A stretch of DNA of 64,000 nt, from positions 712,318-776,317 of the forward strand of contig RPFO01000123.1 in NCBI GenBank assembly GCA_009746045.1. Direction: 5' to 3'. The translations under genes were made by a program, and so were the position numbers. This stretch comes from Mesostigma viride. Lineage: Eukaryota; Streptophyta; Mesostigmatophyceae; Mesostigmatales; Mesostigmataceae. The notes below the pieces were generated by a model. That model was given only the letters and a program-made list of their open reading frames with translations. It ran no database searches and was not told where the DNA came from. This document shows positions 1 through 63,569 of this stretch, piece after piece (position 1 is the stretch's first letter; each line of letters begins with the position of its first letter).

Positions 1-52465
<52,465 letters not shown>

Positions 52466-53430
52466 AAATGTTCTTGCTCTCTTCCGCAAGGAGTCAAGTC
52501 CATCCCACAAAGGAGAAACATCTCAGCTCCTTTGAAGAGATTTCACCCCATCATACCTAACAAAATAAATCGTGCGGACATATTACTAACTGTTAAACTC
52601 AACCATGCCCATCTCTTCTTCTTCTTTTCATTATTGCTATGAGCTGGCTAAAGCCTCGTAAAGTTCGACGGTAATGCGCGGGGGAGGGTAAGATGGCCTT
52701 TTCAATGCACTGCTCCCATAACTGTATGCATGGGATACGAGCAAGCAGTTTGCTTAGGCTTCTGTTATGACCGCCCTCTGCGCTGCTCCGTGCTCGCGAT
52801 GAAAAAATGAAATGTTCGTAATAACAGGGCAGCTGTCCTCCACCTTCCAATTCTCCCTCGCTAGCATTCGCCTATGGTAATTGGTTAAGTTAACACGTAG
52901 TACGAAGGGTTAACGTCTTGCGGTTGAATGCAGAGGTGGCACCGTGGCAGAAAAAATTCGCGGTTGTTGCACGCCAAGATTGCTATGGAGTTAAATAATT
53001 GGCTTCTAGTTAAGGTACCCTTTGTAGAAAATAGAGGGAGATCCTGGCTGCAGAACGCAGGTCGCAGAAGGAGGGGTGACATCTCCAGGCAAAATTTCCT
53101 GGGTAATAGGGGCCCGTCCCAGGGCCTGACTGCTGCGGAACGCGCCGGCCCCTATTTGGATATAGGGGCTGGCGAGCAAAACGAAGGTCGGCGGCGGTGG
53201 CCCCTGATTACTGGCCCCCAATAGCGCGGCGCTACGTGGCAAGATGCGGCGCCACGTGGCATGATGCGCATGCCTCCCCGGTGACAAGGGCCAGGCAACT
53301 GGGCAAGTCTGCTGCTGTACACTGTGTACAATAGCGCGGCGTGAGGATGCCGGCACGTTTTTTTTTGTTATGTGTGCAGGCTGCCTAAATAAATGGTGCT
53401 TAAAATGGTGGCATCTTGTTGGCTGCGCAC
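52466..53430. other. Upstream region of the giant gene
   Basis: It holds the 5' untranslated region and promoter of the giant gene by position. I see no convincing TATA box or other motif, and no gene apart from the diverged repeat arm at 53,050-53,230. Confidence 0.4.
53050..53230 (+). repeat. Outer inverted repeat, left arm (diverged)
   Basis: The arm shares GGAGGGGTGACAT, CGCAGAA-like and repeated AGGGGCC/GGCCCCTAT motifs with the inverted sequence at 57,010-57,190. It is much less conserved than the inner pair, so it is probably an older element or family. Confidence 0.45.
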
Positions 53431-53437
53431 CTGCTGA

Positions 53438-53557
53438 GCTTTTGACAGATCTGTAAAGTTAGGGCCCGAAAAATACAGATGGCTAGGCGTATATGCAGAT
53501 CTGTTTTTTTATTACAGATCTGTACGTAAACTCCGACGTAATGCCCTTACGTCTTCG
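53438..53557 (+). repeat. Left terminal inverted repeat
   Basis: The arm starts GCTTTTGACAGATCTG and ends TTACGTCTTCG. It pairs with 56,526-56,646. Confidence 0.8.
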
Positions 53558-54916
53558 AGACTCGTCCATGCATGCGGGCGGTGCGGCCAGTGGTACAAAT
53601 ACCTGTAAATTAGCTAAAATTAGTCAGCCATGGTTAAGTAAGCTAATGGAATTTGAAGGCACGGTAAAACCAGTACTGAAAAGCTATCAGCCCAGTTCTC
53701 TCGCGTGTAGATTGTTTGCTTTCTCGACATTTTGTTCGGACGCGGAGTGCATTATCACGGGAAGCATAGCGATTGGTAGCCAACGATGGCGACGTACGTG
53801 AAGCCTCTGCTCTATGACGGGAAGGCATCTGGCGTTGCTGCAACTGGAATCAGGCCAGTGCCATGTTCGGCACCGTGCACGCGGAAATAAGGCGCCGTCA
53901 CGTTAGATAGCACTGCTGAGGACGAGCTGCGCCTGCCTGCCCATATTTACCGAGTTTGTCTCGCATCGCACTGCATTATTGCTGGCCAGACTTTGCTGTC
54001 TTTATGCCCGACAATCTGGTTCACGAACCGTTTTAATTTGCTGCGTGCGTGGCTCCTGCCCTTCCATGGCAATGTTTGCAATTTCGCACGTTTTCGTTGT
54101 GATTGTTGGCACATACTACATAGCCATGCACATGACATACTGCATGAAGGTCGCAAAGTTAGGTATAGTTTCTGTTTGTAAATCCTGAGTTATTGCTTCA
54201 CACACGGTTCCTTGAAATGAAGGCCCTGGCCGAAGCTCGTTGCTTGCCAAAGCCTTCTTGTGTCGAAGAACAGCGGTTCTCAGTGGGCACATGAAAGAGA
54301 CGTCGCCAGGCATTGTAAGATTTCCAACCACACGCTTGTCCTGTAACCATGCAATTCATTCCATGTGCGTTATGAATCTGGCAGCTTGTGAGCCTGCAAC
54401 CATTAATTGCAGTTTGGCACATGTTACAAGAAGTAGGCTCCTTGAATTTAGGCTGCTTTCTCGCTTATTTTTGTTGATGCTATAGGCAACATTGGACTTA
54501 ACACTAACTTGAGTCCCACCCGCATCCAACCCCCCAATCATCCATCCACTCCGTCCCTACCCACCCAATTATACCACCGTCTTCCCGCCCACTCTTGAAC
54601 TAATCAGCCCAACGCCCCAGCCTAAGACACAGGCAAATGCCCATGTAGCCACCCATGTGCGCGTGCCTAGAGACACTCAACTAGCTAGGCTGCATGTATG
54701 TGCCATGGGGGCATAATAGGTGCATGGGCGCAGGTGCACATGCAGGCCCGCAGGCATGCACACAAGCAGGCAGGCAGGCAGGTTGACAGATGGGTGGGCA
54801 GATAGGCGGGTGGCAGACTTGTAGGCGGGCAGGCGGGAGGATGGGCAGAACATTGGGTGGACAGGCGAGTAAGAAGGTCGTTGGGTCCAAGCAACCCGTT
54901 TATTGGTGATGGATTG

Positions 54917-55507
54917 ATGTGTGTGGCGCATGTGTGCAAGTCGGCCTGTGTTTGTGTGCGTTTGTATGCATGTGCACGTGTGCTCGTGGGTGTGTGCACA
55001 TGTTTGTGTGCATGCATGTGTTAGCGTGCATGTGCGCACGTGGGTGTGTGCATGTGTGTGATATTGTGTGCATACATGTGTATGTCACAGTGTGCATGTG
55101 TGTGCGTGTGTGCGTGTATGCGTGTGTGCGTGTGTGCGTGCGTGTGTGCGTGTGTGCGTGTGTGCATGTGTGCGTGTGTGCATGTGTGTATGTGTGCATG
55201 TGTGTATGCGTGCGTGTGTGCATGTGTGTATGTGTGCATGTGTGTATGCGTGCGTGTGTGCATGTGTGCATGTGTGCATGTGTGCGTGTGTGCATGTGTG
55301 TATGTGTGCATGTGTGCGTGTGTGCATGTGTGCGTGTGTGCATGTGTGTATGTGTGCATGTGTGTATGTGTGCGTGTGTGCGTGTGTGCATGTGTGCATG
55401 TGTGCGTGTGTGCATGTGTGTATGTGTGCATGTGTGTATGCGTGCGTGTGTGCATGTGTGTGTGAACATTTATGTGCATGTGTATGTATGTGGGCGTGTG
55501 TGTGTGC
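54917..55507. repeat. TG-rich microsatellite (TGTGTGCA / TGTGCGTG)
   Basis: Nearly 600 bp of alternating TG with periodic CA and CG changes. All six frames are open over long stretches, which gives spurious Cys/Val and His/Thr ORFs. It lies inside the inverted-repeat element. Confidence 0.92.
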
Positions 55508-56525
55508 TGGGGGGTAGGATGGATAGGGAAAAGAAAGAGTGAAAAATGCAAGGTGTGGGGGAGTTAAATGTTTCACCTCGCGGCAAAAGTCGTTGTGCCT
55601 GCCGCGTGTATTGACAAGCAGCTGTGGGCACGGTTGCAGCAAGTGAGTACACGCCAAGGGCCTACACGGTTCATGCAATAGCACACAGCCAGTGGGACGA
55701 AACATCTGCACATATTACTTGGGTTCATCTATTTTGCACATTACCTGCTTGGGTTCATCAACTGAATTCTGCACCTTACACTTGCATGGCTCATGGTTTC
55801 AATCGCTGCTCAATTGACGGAAAATGAACAGGCAATCAACATTCAGATATGTTAATCCTGAAAAGTGACCTTCCACACCAGGAGAATGAAGGTCGATGCT
55901 GCTTTGACGCATGAGCCTAATCCACGTGCTCTCGGAGGTCTCCACCTCGGCAGGAGCACCTGCAGGCGTCGTGGCTCGCTTACCTCAAGCAATATGCGCG
56001 TGCTGAAAGCTACCGGGATCTAGGCAGAGTTAAATTATCTGCCCGGAAAAAGCACCTCTTAAACCTTTCTCGACAACGAAGCTCTGAGCAGCGCTATACT
56101 GTCGTGGCCGGACTTCATTGTCGCCATTAAAATGTCAAAAGCTGTTTGATTCATCCAAGGAAAATGCGTGCATGGTAGACAGATCATGAGATGCCCGGGC
56201 GTATAGACATGACAAGCAACTGCTTAGATGGCGCTCCTCGCGTTTTCCCTCGACTGAGTTCGTTAAGGCGCCTAATCCAATGTAGCCAATGCATCTGGGT
56301 GTGACCAGAATACAGAGCCTAGTGCACGCGGCGATATTGTTTGGTCTGTCGCACAATTGCTGTTGTGTTTGCAATTATTCTGCTCGCTCAGATGCAGGAT
56401 TAACTTCGGCTTGATTTCTTAATTACCCTCGTGTGCAGGTCATACGGCTGACATTCCTCTATTAGCTTTCGTAGCCATGGCTGAATTTTGCTTCCAGGTA
56501 CTGAGCACGGCCTGCACTTCGACCC

Positions 56526-56646
56526 CGAAGACGTAAAGGCATTACGTCGGAGTTTACGTACAGATCTGTATTAAAAAAACAGATCTGCATATACGCCTAG
56601 CCATCTGTATTTTTCGGGCCCTAACTTTACAGATCTGTCAAAAGCG
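56526..56646 (-). repeat. Right terminal inverted repeat
   Basis: Inverted copy of the left arm, differing by a base or two in the T run and in GTAATGCC(C/T)TTACG. Confidence 0.8.
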
Positions 56647-57009
56647 CTTGTCATGACCGCATGCTATGCATTTCACCGATAGACCATCCTCACCCAGAAT
56701 TAAATAAGAATATTCTGCAGTGGCTCGGCGGTTGTCTTGGTCATAATACAAGTCTGGCCAGCCGCGTTGCAGACCAGGCCCTTCCTCCGGTCCAATGTCC
56801 GGCGGTTCAGACATGCTACTATGAGCGGCTCCCTCCTCGGTAACGATCTGACAATACGCTAATATATAGGCAGCCTGAAACTAAAATCCCAAGGAATTGT
56901 TCGCAACAAAACACTAAATATGCGGTGCGGGCAGACTCGGCCGCCTTGCTTGCAAATTCCGCCATGCTGTAGCATTTGGGGGCCAGACTCTATGGGCTGA
57001 CGGCTGCAT

Positions 57010-57190
57010 GAAAGTCGGCCCCCCGCTCCCCTATAGGGGCCGAAAACATGGGGGCCAGCTCCAGTTGGTGCCGGTTGCTGCACTGGCCCCTAATATGGAA
57101 ATAGGGGCCAGATATTCTGGACCGGCGGCTGCAGGATCCGGCCCCTATTTAGCTTGGCTCAATGTCACCCCTCCTGTCGCAGAACAGCAA
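57010..57190 (-). repeat. Outer inverted repeat, right arm (diverged)
   Basis: Inverted counterpart of 53,050-53,230, with several TATAGGGGCC and GGCCCCTAT blocks and ATGTCACCCCTCC. Together they bracket about 4.1 kb that includes the 3.2-kb element. Confidence 0.45.
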
Positions 57191-58109
57191 AACGCAACAA
57201 ACTCTACGAAAGCGTGGCCTTGTCATCCGTATAGACTGTACTTCGTAGTCATATCCTCGTACGGTCACCGTAGGCTGCGAATGTCGGCCTTGCGGAAGAG
57301 AACGATTCTTGCACGAATCTTGCAAAATTGATGAGCTACTCACTACAGCGAAGTGCTATCAGCGGCATGAGGGTGGTATGTCCAATAAGTCCATGATACC
57401 TTAATTAGGCAGGAATAATTGGCCTTTACCCTATTAGGCAGGAATAATTGGCGACAATCACAAATAAAAAAAAGTACATGACCCAGAAAAGCCGAACATA
57501 ATTGAGTCATTTGTGCTAAACTTGTTTTACTATCAATCACCCCCTCAGTAGACATCAGGAAAGGACTGAAGCAGTTCCCCCCGGTATTCTCTACCTTCCC
57601 AAATCGCAATCCCTGTTTCGGAGGAAATTGTAATGGGGCAAACTTCGGCGCTGCTAATTTATTGCTAGTGCTATGCCATGTCGTGATAATCGTAATTCGT
57701 AACCCGTTTGCTTTGTGCAAGGTACGAATTGGCCAGGAAAGTTTGGAGCACCTAATGACGTAAACCTTTCGAAAATTCTTAATTGTGGCTTAAACCATTT
57801 CATGTAGGAATCAGGCACCGCGCCAGGCACCCAAAGACTCGGCTCATCGCCCGGCCTCCTATAACTCTACTACGCTCGGAAGTCCGGCCGACGTTTTCCA
57901 CTGCAGAGTGGTCCGCCCCGTTGCGAAAAGGCCTGCACCTTTTGGCTGATGCCGATTTCCCCTGGGCCCGGGTAACTTGGTTGGAATAGATGGTATAGTA
58001 CCGACAACTACAAAAGGCACGACTGCGTCGCCGTTATCGATTGGAAGCTCCGTGCAGAGGGCCCATCGATTGTGCAGGACTAGCCCTGAATAATTTATAA
58101 ACGACAAGG
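57191..58109. other. Intergenic region before the TDRD3-like gene
   Basis: No ORF with a recognisable domain, no RNA gene and no clear repeat. By position it contains the promoter and leader of the TDRD3-like gene. Confidence 0.4.
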
Positions 58110-61100
58110 ATGGGAGTATCTCCCTTTCAGGCGTTAGAAGAAGGCGGCTGGCATATATCTACCGATGCATGCCCAGATGCTGCCTTGGACAAACAGCGAG
58201 CTCTGGAATGGGCCTTGCATAATGACCTGCGGAAAGTGGGTCTGCCGTCACTTCCCAAGGACATCAACAGAGTAGATACCAAGCTACGAGGCCCCTTGAT
58301 ACTGCAGGCAAGTTATCCTGGCGACTGTGTTGGTACCTCCAAGCATTGTTATAGGCATCCTTGCATTGGCTGTGCCTTGCGATGCATAAAGAGCGCAGGC
58401 ACTGTGGACAATGAGTGCGCGCGGGAAAAGGAACCCCTATACCTTACAGAGGCTTTTCCTTCCATTGTCTTTTTTATAGGAAAAACATACATTCAACTGG
58501 AGTGACTTGAAAGTTACTCTCCCCTTGGCTACGGTGCCGAATGTACGCATTACGTTGATTGCAGGAAAGATCGGCTGTATCTAACCTGTGGTTAGTTTAG
58601 TCAGTGATTTTATAACAGAATGTATTCAACGGTGTACGGTAATTTTTCTGACAACAGATGGCAGGCTGCTAAGTTCGATGGTCTCGATGACTTACTGCTT
58701 TCTGCCACGCCCCCAACCATGCCCATGGGTCTGCTGGGCCGAGGATTGAAAAGAGGAGATGCTATCACTGTCCAGGACCATATGTCATGTGTGGTCTTTG
58801 TGCACATGCTGTTCAAATTGCTCGTCCCTGGCAGGTTGCCCTCATCCACGGTAGAGCTCCTGTGCTATGGCATGGCCAGGGAACCACTCCTCAATTCGAT
58901 GAATTCCACTTCTATAGTGGTGCTCTACAACCCATATAGTGGAGTCCTGGCCACCCAGAATGGGCCAGCTCTGGTCTCCCCCACCAATGACAGTGGGCTG
59001 ACATAGCCACGTCCGCACATCAACTCCCCCGCTTCTCAACGCCACCTTCCACCACCACCTGCTGTGGCCGCCTGTTGTTGCGGCTCACACCTTCCCGGCC
59101 CTCCCTCGCCCCCAGGTGGTGGATGTGCGTGATGTCAGCGTCTCCTCGGGCGCGTCAGCCGGGTCCGGCTCAAGCGGCCGCTCTCGCCTGCTGCGTATAC
59201 GGCTCACGGATGGCCACACCACCGCCACCGCCATGGAGTTCAAGCCACTGCCAAACGTCACGGTGGACCTGGTGCCAGGCAGCAAGGTATATGCAGACGT
59301 GCACATGATGAGGACGGATGCTGCCGCCGTGTGCGTGTCCGCCAGGTGTTGTCCCGCCGTGTGCGTGTCCTGTCATCGTGCGCTCTGCCACGCTGCACTT
59401 GTTCTTGATATGTTCGCGCGGGGTGTATGCGAGCATGGCTGGTTACTGTTGGTGAAAGCCTCACAGCACCTTACATTCACCCCAGTTGACGGTGCACCCT
59501 GTGGGTGCATTATCAGCTGTAACCATGGTTTGTCGTGGGACCGGGGTAGCTTCACAAGAACAGAGCGCTTGGGCGGGGGCCATTTCCACGTGTGCTTCAG
59601 CAACCCCCCATCTGCTCCGGCAGGTGGTGAGTTGTTATGTCCCCATAGTATTGTCCCCATAGTTATGTCCCCATAGGAGGAGGACTTTTGGCCCTGTGGC
59701 TCATCCTTGCAGAGGGTCATGGTCATCTGTGAGTACCAAGGACTTAGTTATGATCTGAGGTTTCTGGACCGCTCCATCTGTTGCGGTGACCACTTGCCTG
59801 ATGGCTTGCCTTCACTGTATGCAAACGTTCACTGCACGCATGCCCTCTGATCCATCCCAGGTGTCCCTGGGCGATGTGGTCGTCAAGATGGGTGTCATCC
59901 TGCTCAAGCCAGGGTCGCTCACAGTGGTGGGAGGGGAAGTGGAGGAACTGGCGCAGACGTGGGAGATGGAGCGCAAGTACGGTGCGCTGGCACGCGCTAC
60001 AGGTGTTGGGGTGCAGGGGGACGCACAGGGAGGAGGGCCCCCACCCTTTAAGGGTGTCCATGGCAGCAAGCAAGGTGCCAAGGACAGCGCTTCCAAGAAC
60101 CCCCATGCGTCTGTGCCTGCAGGTAAATGGTCATGTTGAGGAGCAGGACTACCTGACAGCGCTCGTGACTTCTTCCTGTTCTCCTCCTCACGATCCCGTT
60201 CTGTGCTAGCATGGGAGCGCGACAATGGAAATTCATTAAGTTTCGGCAGACCAATCAGTACCTCACAAGTTTCTAAGGCCACGATAATCTTGTCCGCTGT
60301 GTGGGGGCTTCACTTGAGATACCTTTCTGGCTCAAGCCTGCATCAGCCACCAAACTTAGCAGTTAACGCTACAAGCATAGCATGGCCATAGCTTTTGCCC
60401 GCTGCGTGGCTCTGCTGTTTGTATAGGTTTAACTGGCAAACCTGCACGGCAAGGACAGGCTTGTGTGGGTGCCCATCGGCACACGAGAGAGTCATGTCCC
60501 AAGCTGCCCTGTTCCCCTGCCTGGTGATATGAAATGACGGCGAAGCCCTAAGCTCTCTGGTCAAAACATCGCAATAATCGGATATTACTTACTGACCCAC
60601 GCCACATGTTTCGGTGCTCTGAATCCCCTGCGCTGCCGCTGGTCGGAGCAGCCAGCCATGGTGGCTCCATTGCGGCAGCGGGGCAAAACCCCGGTCTCAC
60701 CGCGCCCATGGGGAGAAGGGAGGGTGGGCCGTCAGGGCCCGCTTCGGGAGGCCAAGGGCAGAAACTTGGTGCCCACACATCAGCACCGGGTGCACTCATA
60801 CAAGCTGATGCCGCCAAGGGGAGAGCTGCAGCGGTGGCTGCCGCGCTGGCCTTGGCTGGTGGCAGCCAGGGCCAGGCGCAAGCTATGCCGGGTGGGATGG
60901 TGGGTGCAACGGCAGCGGCACCGCCTGCCTCAGGGGCTACCTCCACTGTGTCCTTGGCGGCCTCGCTGCCCATCCTGAACAAGGGCGCCGCACAGAAGCT
61001 GCTGGAGCACAGAAACCCTAGCCCAGAACGCTCCTTCCGCGGGAGGGGGGGCAGACGGGGGCGGGGCAGGGGGCGGTTCCGTGATGACGATGATGGGGAT

Positions 61101-61773
61101 GATGGTTCCATGACGTTGGAGGAGTATGAGGCCATGAAGGCAGCCAAGTCAAGTGGTGCCCAGATCGTGAAGGGGCCTGGGTCGAGCGAGCGCATGTCGC
61201 AGATTGAGAGTGATCATGAGCTTGCGCTGCGGCTGCAACGCGAGTTAGACCTGGCTGAGGTATGTCAAAAGCATGGTGAAAGGTGGGGTTGTGTAGCAGG
61301 GAGGGCATGCATGCACGAGGAGGGGGGCCACAGTGGCAGTGCGCCAGGTACCCAGGGGGTGGGCATTGTATTGTACGTTTGAGGCTCCCTCGTATGAACT
61401 GTGTGTTTCAGTTTTATCTTAAGTGAGACAACTCCGTGCCTGCACTGTAGGCATGGTTCTGGCGCTGTTACAAGCATTTTTTTCCAGAGCCATTCTGATC
61501 TGCTTCATTACTTGTCTCTGCCCTTCGCTGCACCAACCTCTGTCTCTACCGCAGCAGCAACAGTTCCGAAGCCATGACAGGGGCATGGGCGCCAACCACC
61601 TCCTCTCATTCACGTATGGGCCCACTGAGGAAGACGCCGGTTATGGTGGGGACAATTACGGCGGGCGACGTGGGCGGCGAGGAATGGGGGGCCATGGTGG
61701 ACCAGGGGCACGAGGCGGGGGGCGAGGGGGGGGCGCGGGCGTGGGCGTGGGAGGGGCCATTCGTGACGGGTAG
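58110..61773 (+). CDS. TDRD3/RMI1-type OB-fold protein with RGG boxes
   Basis: Five exons join in phase: 58,110-58,307; 59,116-59,286; 59,861-60,122; about 60,652-61,259; 61,555-61,773 (about 485 residues). The N-terminus (EGGWHISTDAC, LPKDINR, LRGPLILQ) and OB fold (LLRIRLTDGHTTATAMEFKP; ILLKPGSLTVVGGEVEELAQ) match TDRD3, the partner of topoisomerase III-beta. The middle is low-complexity with a first RGG-type patch (RGRGGRRGRGRGRF), then an acidic MTLEEYEAMKAAK and ELALRLQRELDLAE. The C-terminus is a second RGG box. No Tudor domain is visible. Intron 1 has a GC donor (CAG|GCAAGT). The ends of exon 3 and start of exon 4 are the least certain. Likely role: nucleic-acid binding with a type IA topoisomerase. 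Confidence 0.8.
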
Positions 61774-62164
61774 TGGTGCGCAAATCATATATCATGGTCA
61801 AGGCTATCGTTTGATGGCTGTCTCTTGTACAGCACTCTCTGGCATTCACTACTGTTATTTTGGGGTTGATGGGCAAGTGGTTGGGTGTGATGAACGGCAG
61901 TCCATGCAAGGCAAACGTCTTTCCGTTCTTCGGCCTGCCCACTTGGGATGCAGAGAGTGGGTGCCAATACAGAGTAAAGGAACCTTCAACCCTATGTACA
62001 CAGCGAGAAGCAGGGAGGGCGCCCTAGCTTCTCTCACTGCCGCAAGCGGGCAGGCCACAGAGCGCTCGACTCCACAGCATGGTGCATGCCGGGGCGCAAC
62101 ACTGTGGGTGCAATACAACCAGTGCAATACCATAGGTAGGCTGACGCATAGATCACTCAGATGC
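61774..62164. other. Region between the convergent TDRD3-like gene and the unidentified gene
   Basis: It probably holds the 3' untranslated regions of the two convergent genes. I see no other feature in it. Confidence 0.35.
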
Positions 62165-62407
62165 ATTAAATTAAAAAATATAACATGCCTCCGTGGGGAG
62201 ATCATGTAGCACATATTCCTTGATGGGGGGTGGAGGTGGAGGGAGCCGTGTAATCGAACTATCCTAACGCTAAGCTATCTAGTCTCTAAAATCCTAACTA
62301 CACTACTCATCAAAACGCCTCCTCCTCTTGGGGGGAGGTGGCTTGCCCACAGGGGCTGGCGTGTGAGCCTGGACAATCTTCTGCCACCGCTTCTTGTTCT
62401 GCATGGC
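62165..62407. repeat. Direct repeat, copy A
   Basis: About 243 bp covering the last 3' coding part and the downstream flank of the unidentified gene. It is roughly 85-90% identical by eye to copy B at 62,893-63,138. Confidence 0.75.
62236..62275 (-). other. tRNA-like promoter boxes in 3' flank (copy A)
   Basis: On the minus strand TAGCTTAGCGTTAGG resembles a tRNA A box and AGTTCGATTAC a B box, followed by CGGCTCC. The anticodon arm is missing. The same block is in copy B (GTTCGACTAC). It may be a relic of a tRNA-derived SINE, not a tRNA gene. Confidence 0.3.
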
Positions 62408-62601
62408 AGACCAAAGAAGGGACAGGGAGTGGATGCGGTGTTCAAACTGAGCTGGGACCACTAGGTCGGCCAGCATGCAACATCTGGACCTGTAGTTCAT
62501 GGCATGTTACCTACCCTTTTGGGAATGTCCTTGGGGCCACTCAGATGCATGGCATTCAAATTTATCGACCGAGGTAAGGATTGTGTACGTGATATATCCG
62601 A
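62303..62601 (-). CDS. 3' end of an unidentified gene (two last exons)
   Basis: Exons 62,515-62,601 and 62,303-62,446 join in phase 0 across a 68-bp intron (donor GTAGGT, acceptor CTCAG). They encode LNAMHLSGPKDIPKR followed by FEHRIHSLSLLWSAMQ, RWQKIVQAHTPAPVGKPPPP and a basic end KRRRRFDE before TAG. The tail could be a nuclear-localisation signal. I do not recognise the protein; earlier exons were not found. It is convergent with the TDRD3-like gene. Confidence 0.5.
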
Positions 62602-62892
62602 CTGCAAACTAATAGTATCAATGAGTCGAGCTTCTGCTATGGTTTGGATCTCAGTTCCAGATTTCAGGCCTGCATTGGCTGTCTGGTCACTGATCATGAA
62701 TATGCAATGTGACAACTAGTGCAGGCCTGCAGGAATCCTGGCTGGAAGATCTGGCAGACCATATGGCACATGGAAGCTTCACATTATTATGTGCTGCTGG
62801 CTATATATATATACTTGCACAAGATGATCAAGCCTTATGGCATGCCTTCAGTGCGTGTTCACGCGTGCACTTACTTACTTAATTATGAAGTG

Positions 62893-63138
62893 ATTAAATT
62901 AAATTATAACATGCCTCCGTTGGGATCTCGATCATGTAGCACATATTCGTTGATGGATGGGTGGGGTGGAAGGAGCCGCGTAGTCGAACTAACCTAACTC
63001 TAATCTAGCTAGTCTAGAAAAGTCCTAACTACCCTACTCATCAAAACGCCTCCTCCGCTTGGGGGGAGGTGGTTTGCCCACAGGGTCGGGCGTGTGAGCC
63101 TTGACAATCCTCTTCCACCGCGTCTTGTTCTGCATGGC
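62893..63138. repeat. Direct repeat, copy B
   Basis: Same orientation as copy A, about 730 bp further on. Both copies end at GCATGGC and begin near ATTAAATTAAA. Confidence 0.75.
63034..63129 (-). pseudogene. Partial copy of the last exon of the unidentified gene
   Basis: It encodes NKTRWKRIVKAHTPDPVGK and ends KRRRRFDE plus TAG, in the same frame as the copy at 62,303-62,398. The similarity stops at the CAG upstream, and the rest of the larger exon is missing. Most changes keep the reading frame, so either it is a young fragment or it is still used as an alternative last exon. Confidence 0.5.
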
Positions 63139-63569
63139 GATCCTTATCTTGAATTAACATCCCGGTATGGCTATTTGTTGTCACAATTAAATGCATTTGT
63201 ACATACATTTCTGGCCTGCGCTGCCAGGTTGTCTCCTTGATACATGCCCCCATTCAATGGCTGGCAAACGGTTATAAAGCTCCTAGCTCTGTAACATGCC
63301 CATTGCCAACAGTCGCACGAGTCAGTAACAGGACTGCGCAAGGATAGCTAGCATACTTTATATAGTGCAACAGGAAGCAGTCTCTTTCTTTAACCCCTAT
63401 CATCATTTCAGCAGCCACCCTGCTCGGGCTAGAGCCAGGCTTCAGGGGCTACAGAGCCAGCCGGCTAGCTTGCTGCGGCCTCTCTGCCCCTTGGAGGCTT
63501 GGACCGGCCACGGCATGAACTTGGGCCCCATGCCCGCGTCAATGAAAGACATGGCTTGACTGCCTGGCT

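Larger units (their letters stand above)
53438..56646. mobile_element. 3.2-kb element with 120-bp terminal inverted repeats
   Basis: The sequence at 53,438-53,557 recurs inverted at 56,526-56,646 with very few differences. Each arm holds three copies of the palindrome CAGATCTG. The outermost shared bases are GCTTTTGACAG. I could not find a clear target duplication. The interior has no long ORF and contains the TG microsatellite, so this looks like a non-autonomous DNA transposon of unknown superfamily. Confidence 0.7.

Noticed and set aside
54900-55551. Cys/Val- and His/Thr-repeat ORFs on both strands
   Set aside because: They are translations of the TG-rich microsatellite and have no coding meaning.
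58620-59006. 129-codon plus-strand ORF in intron 1 of the TDRD3-like gene
   Set aside because: It is open but has no recognisable domain, and the flanking exons join in phase 0 without it. It may be a retroelement scrap.
62236-62275. tRNA gene
   Set aside because: A- and B-box-like motifs are adjacent, but the anticodon arm and acceptor pairing are missing.
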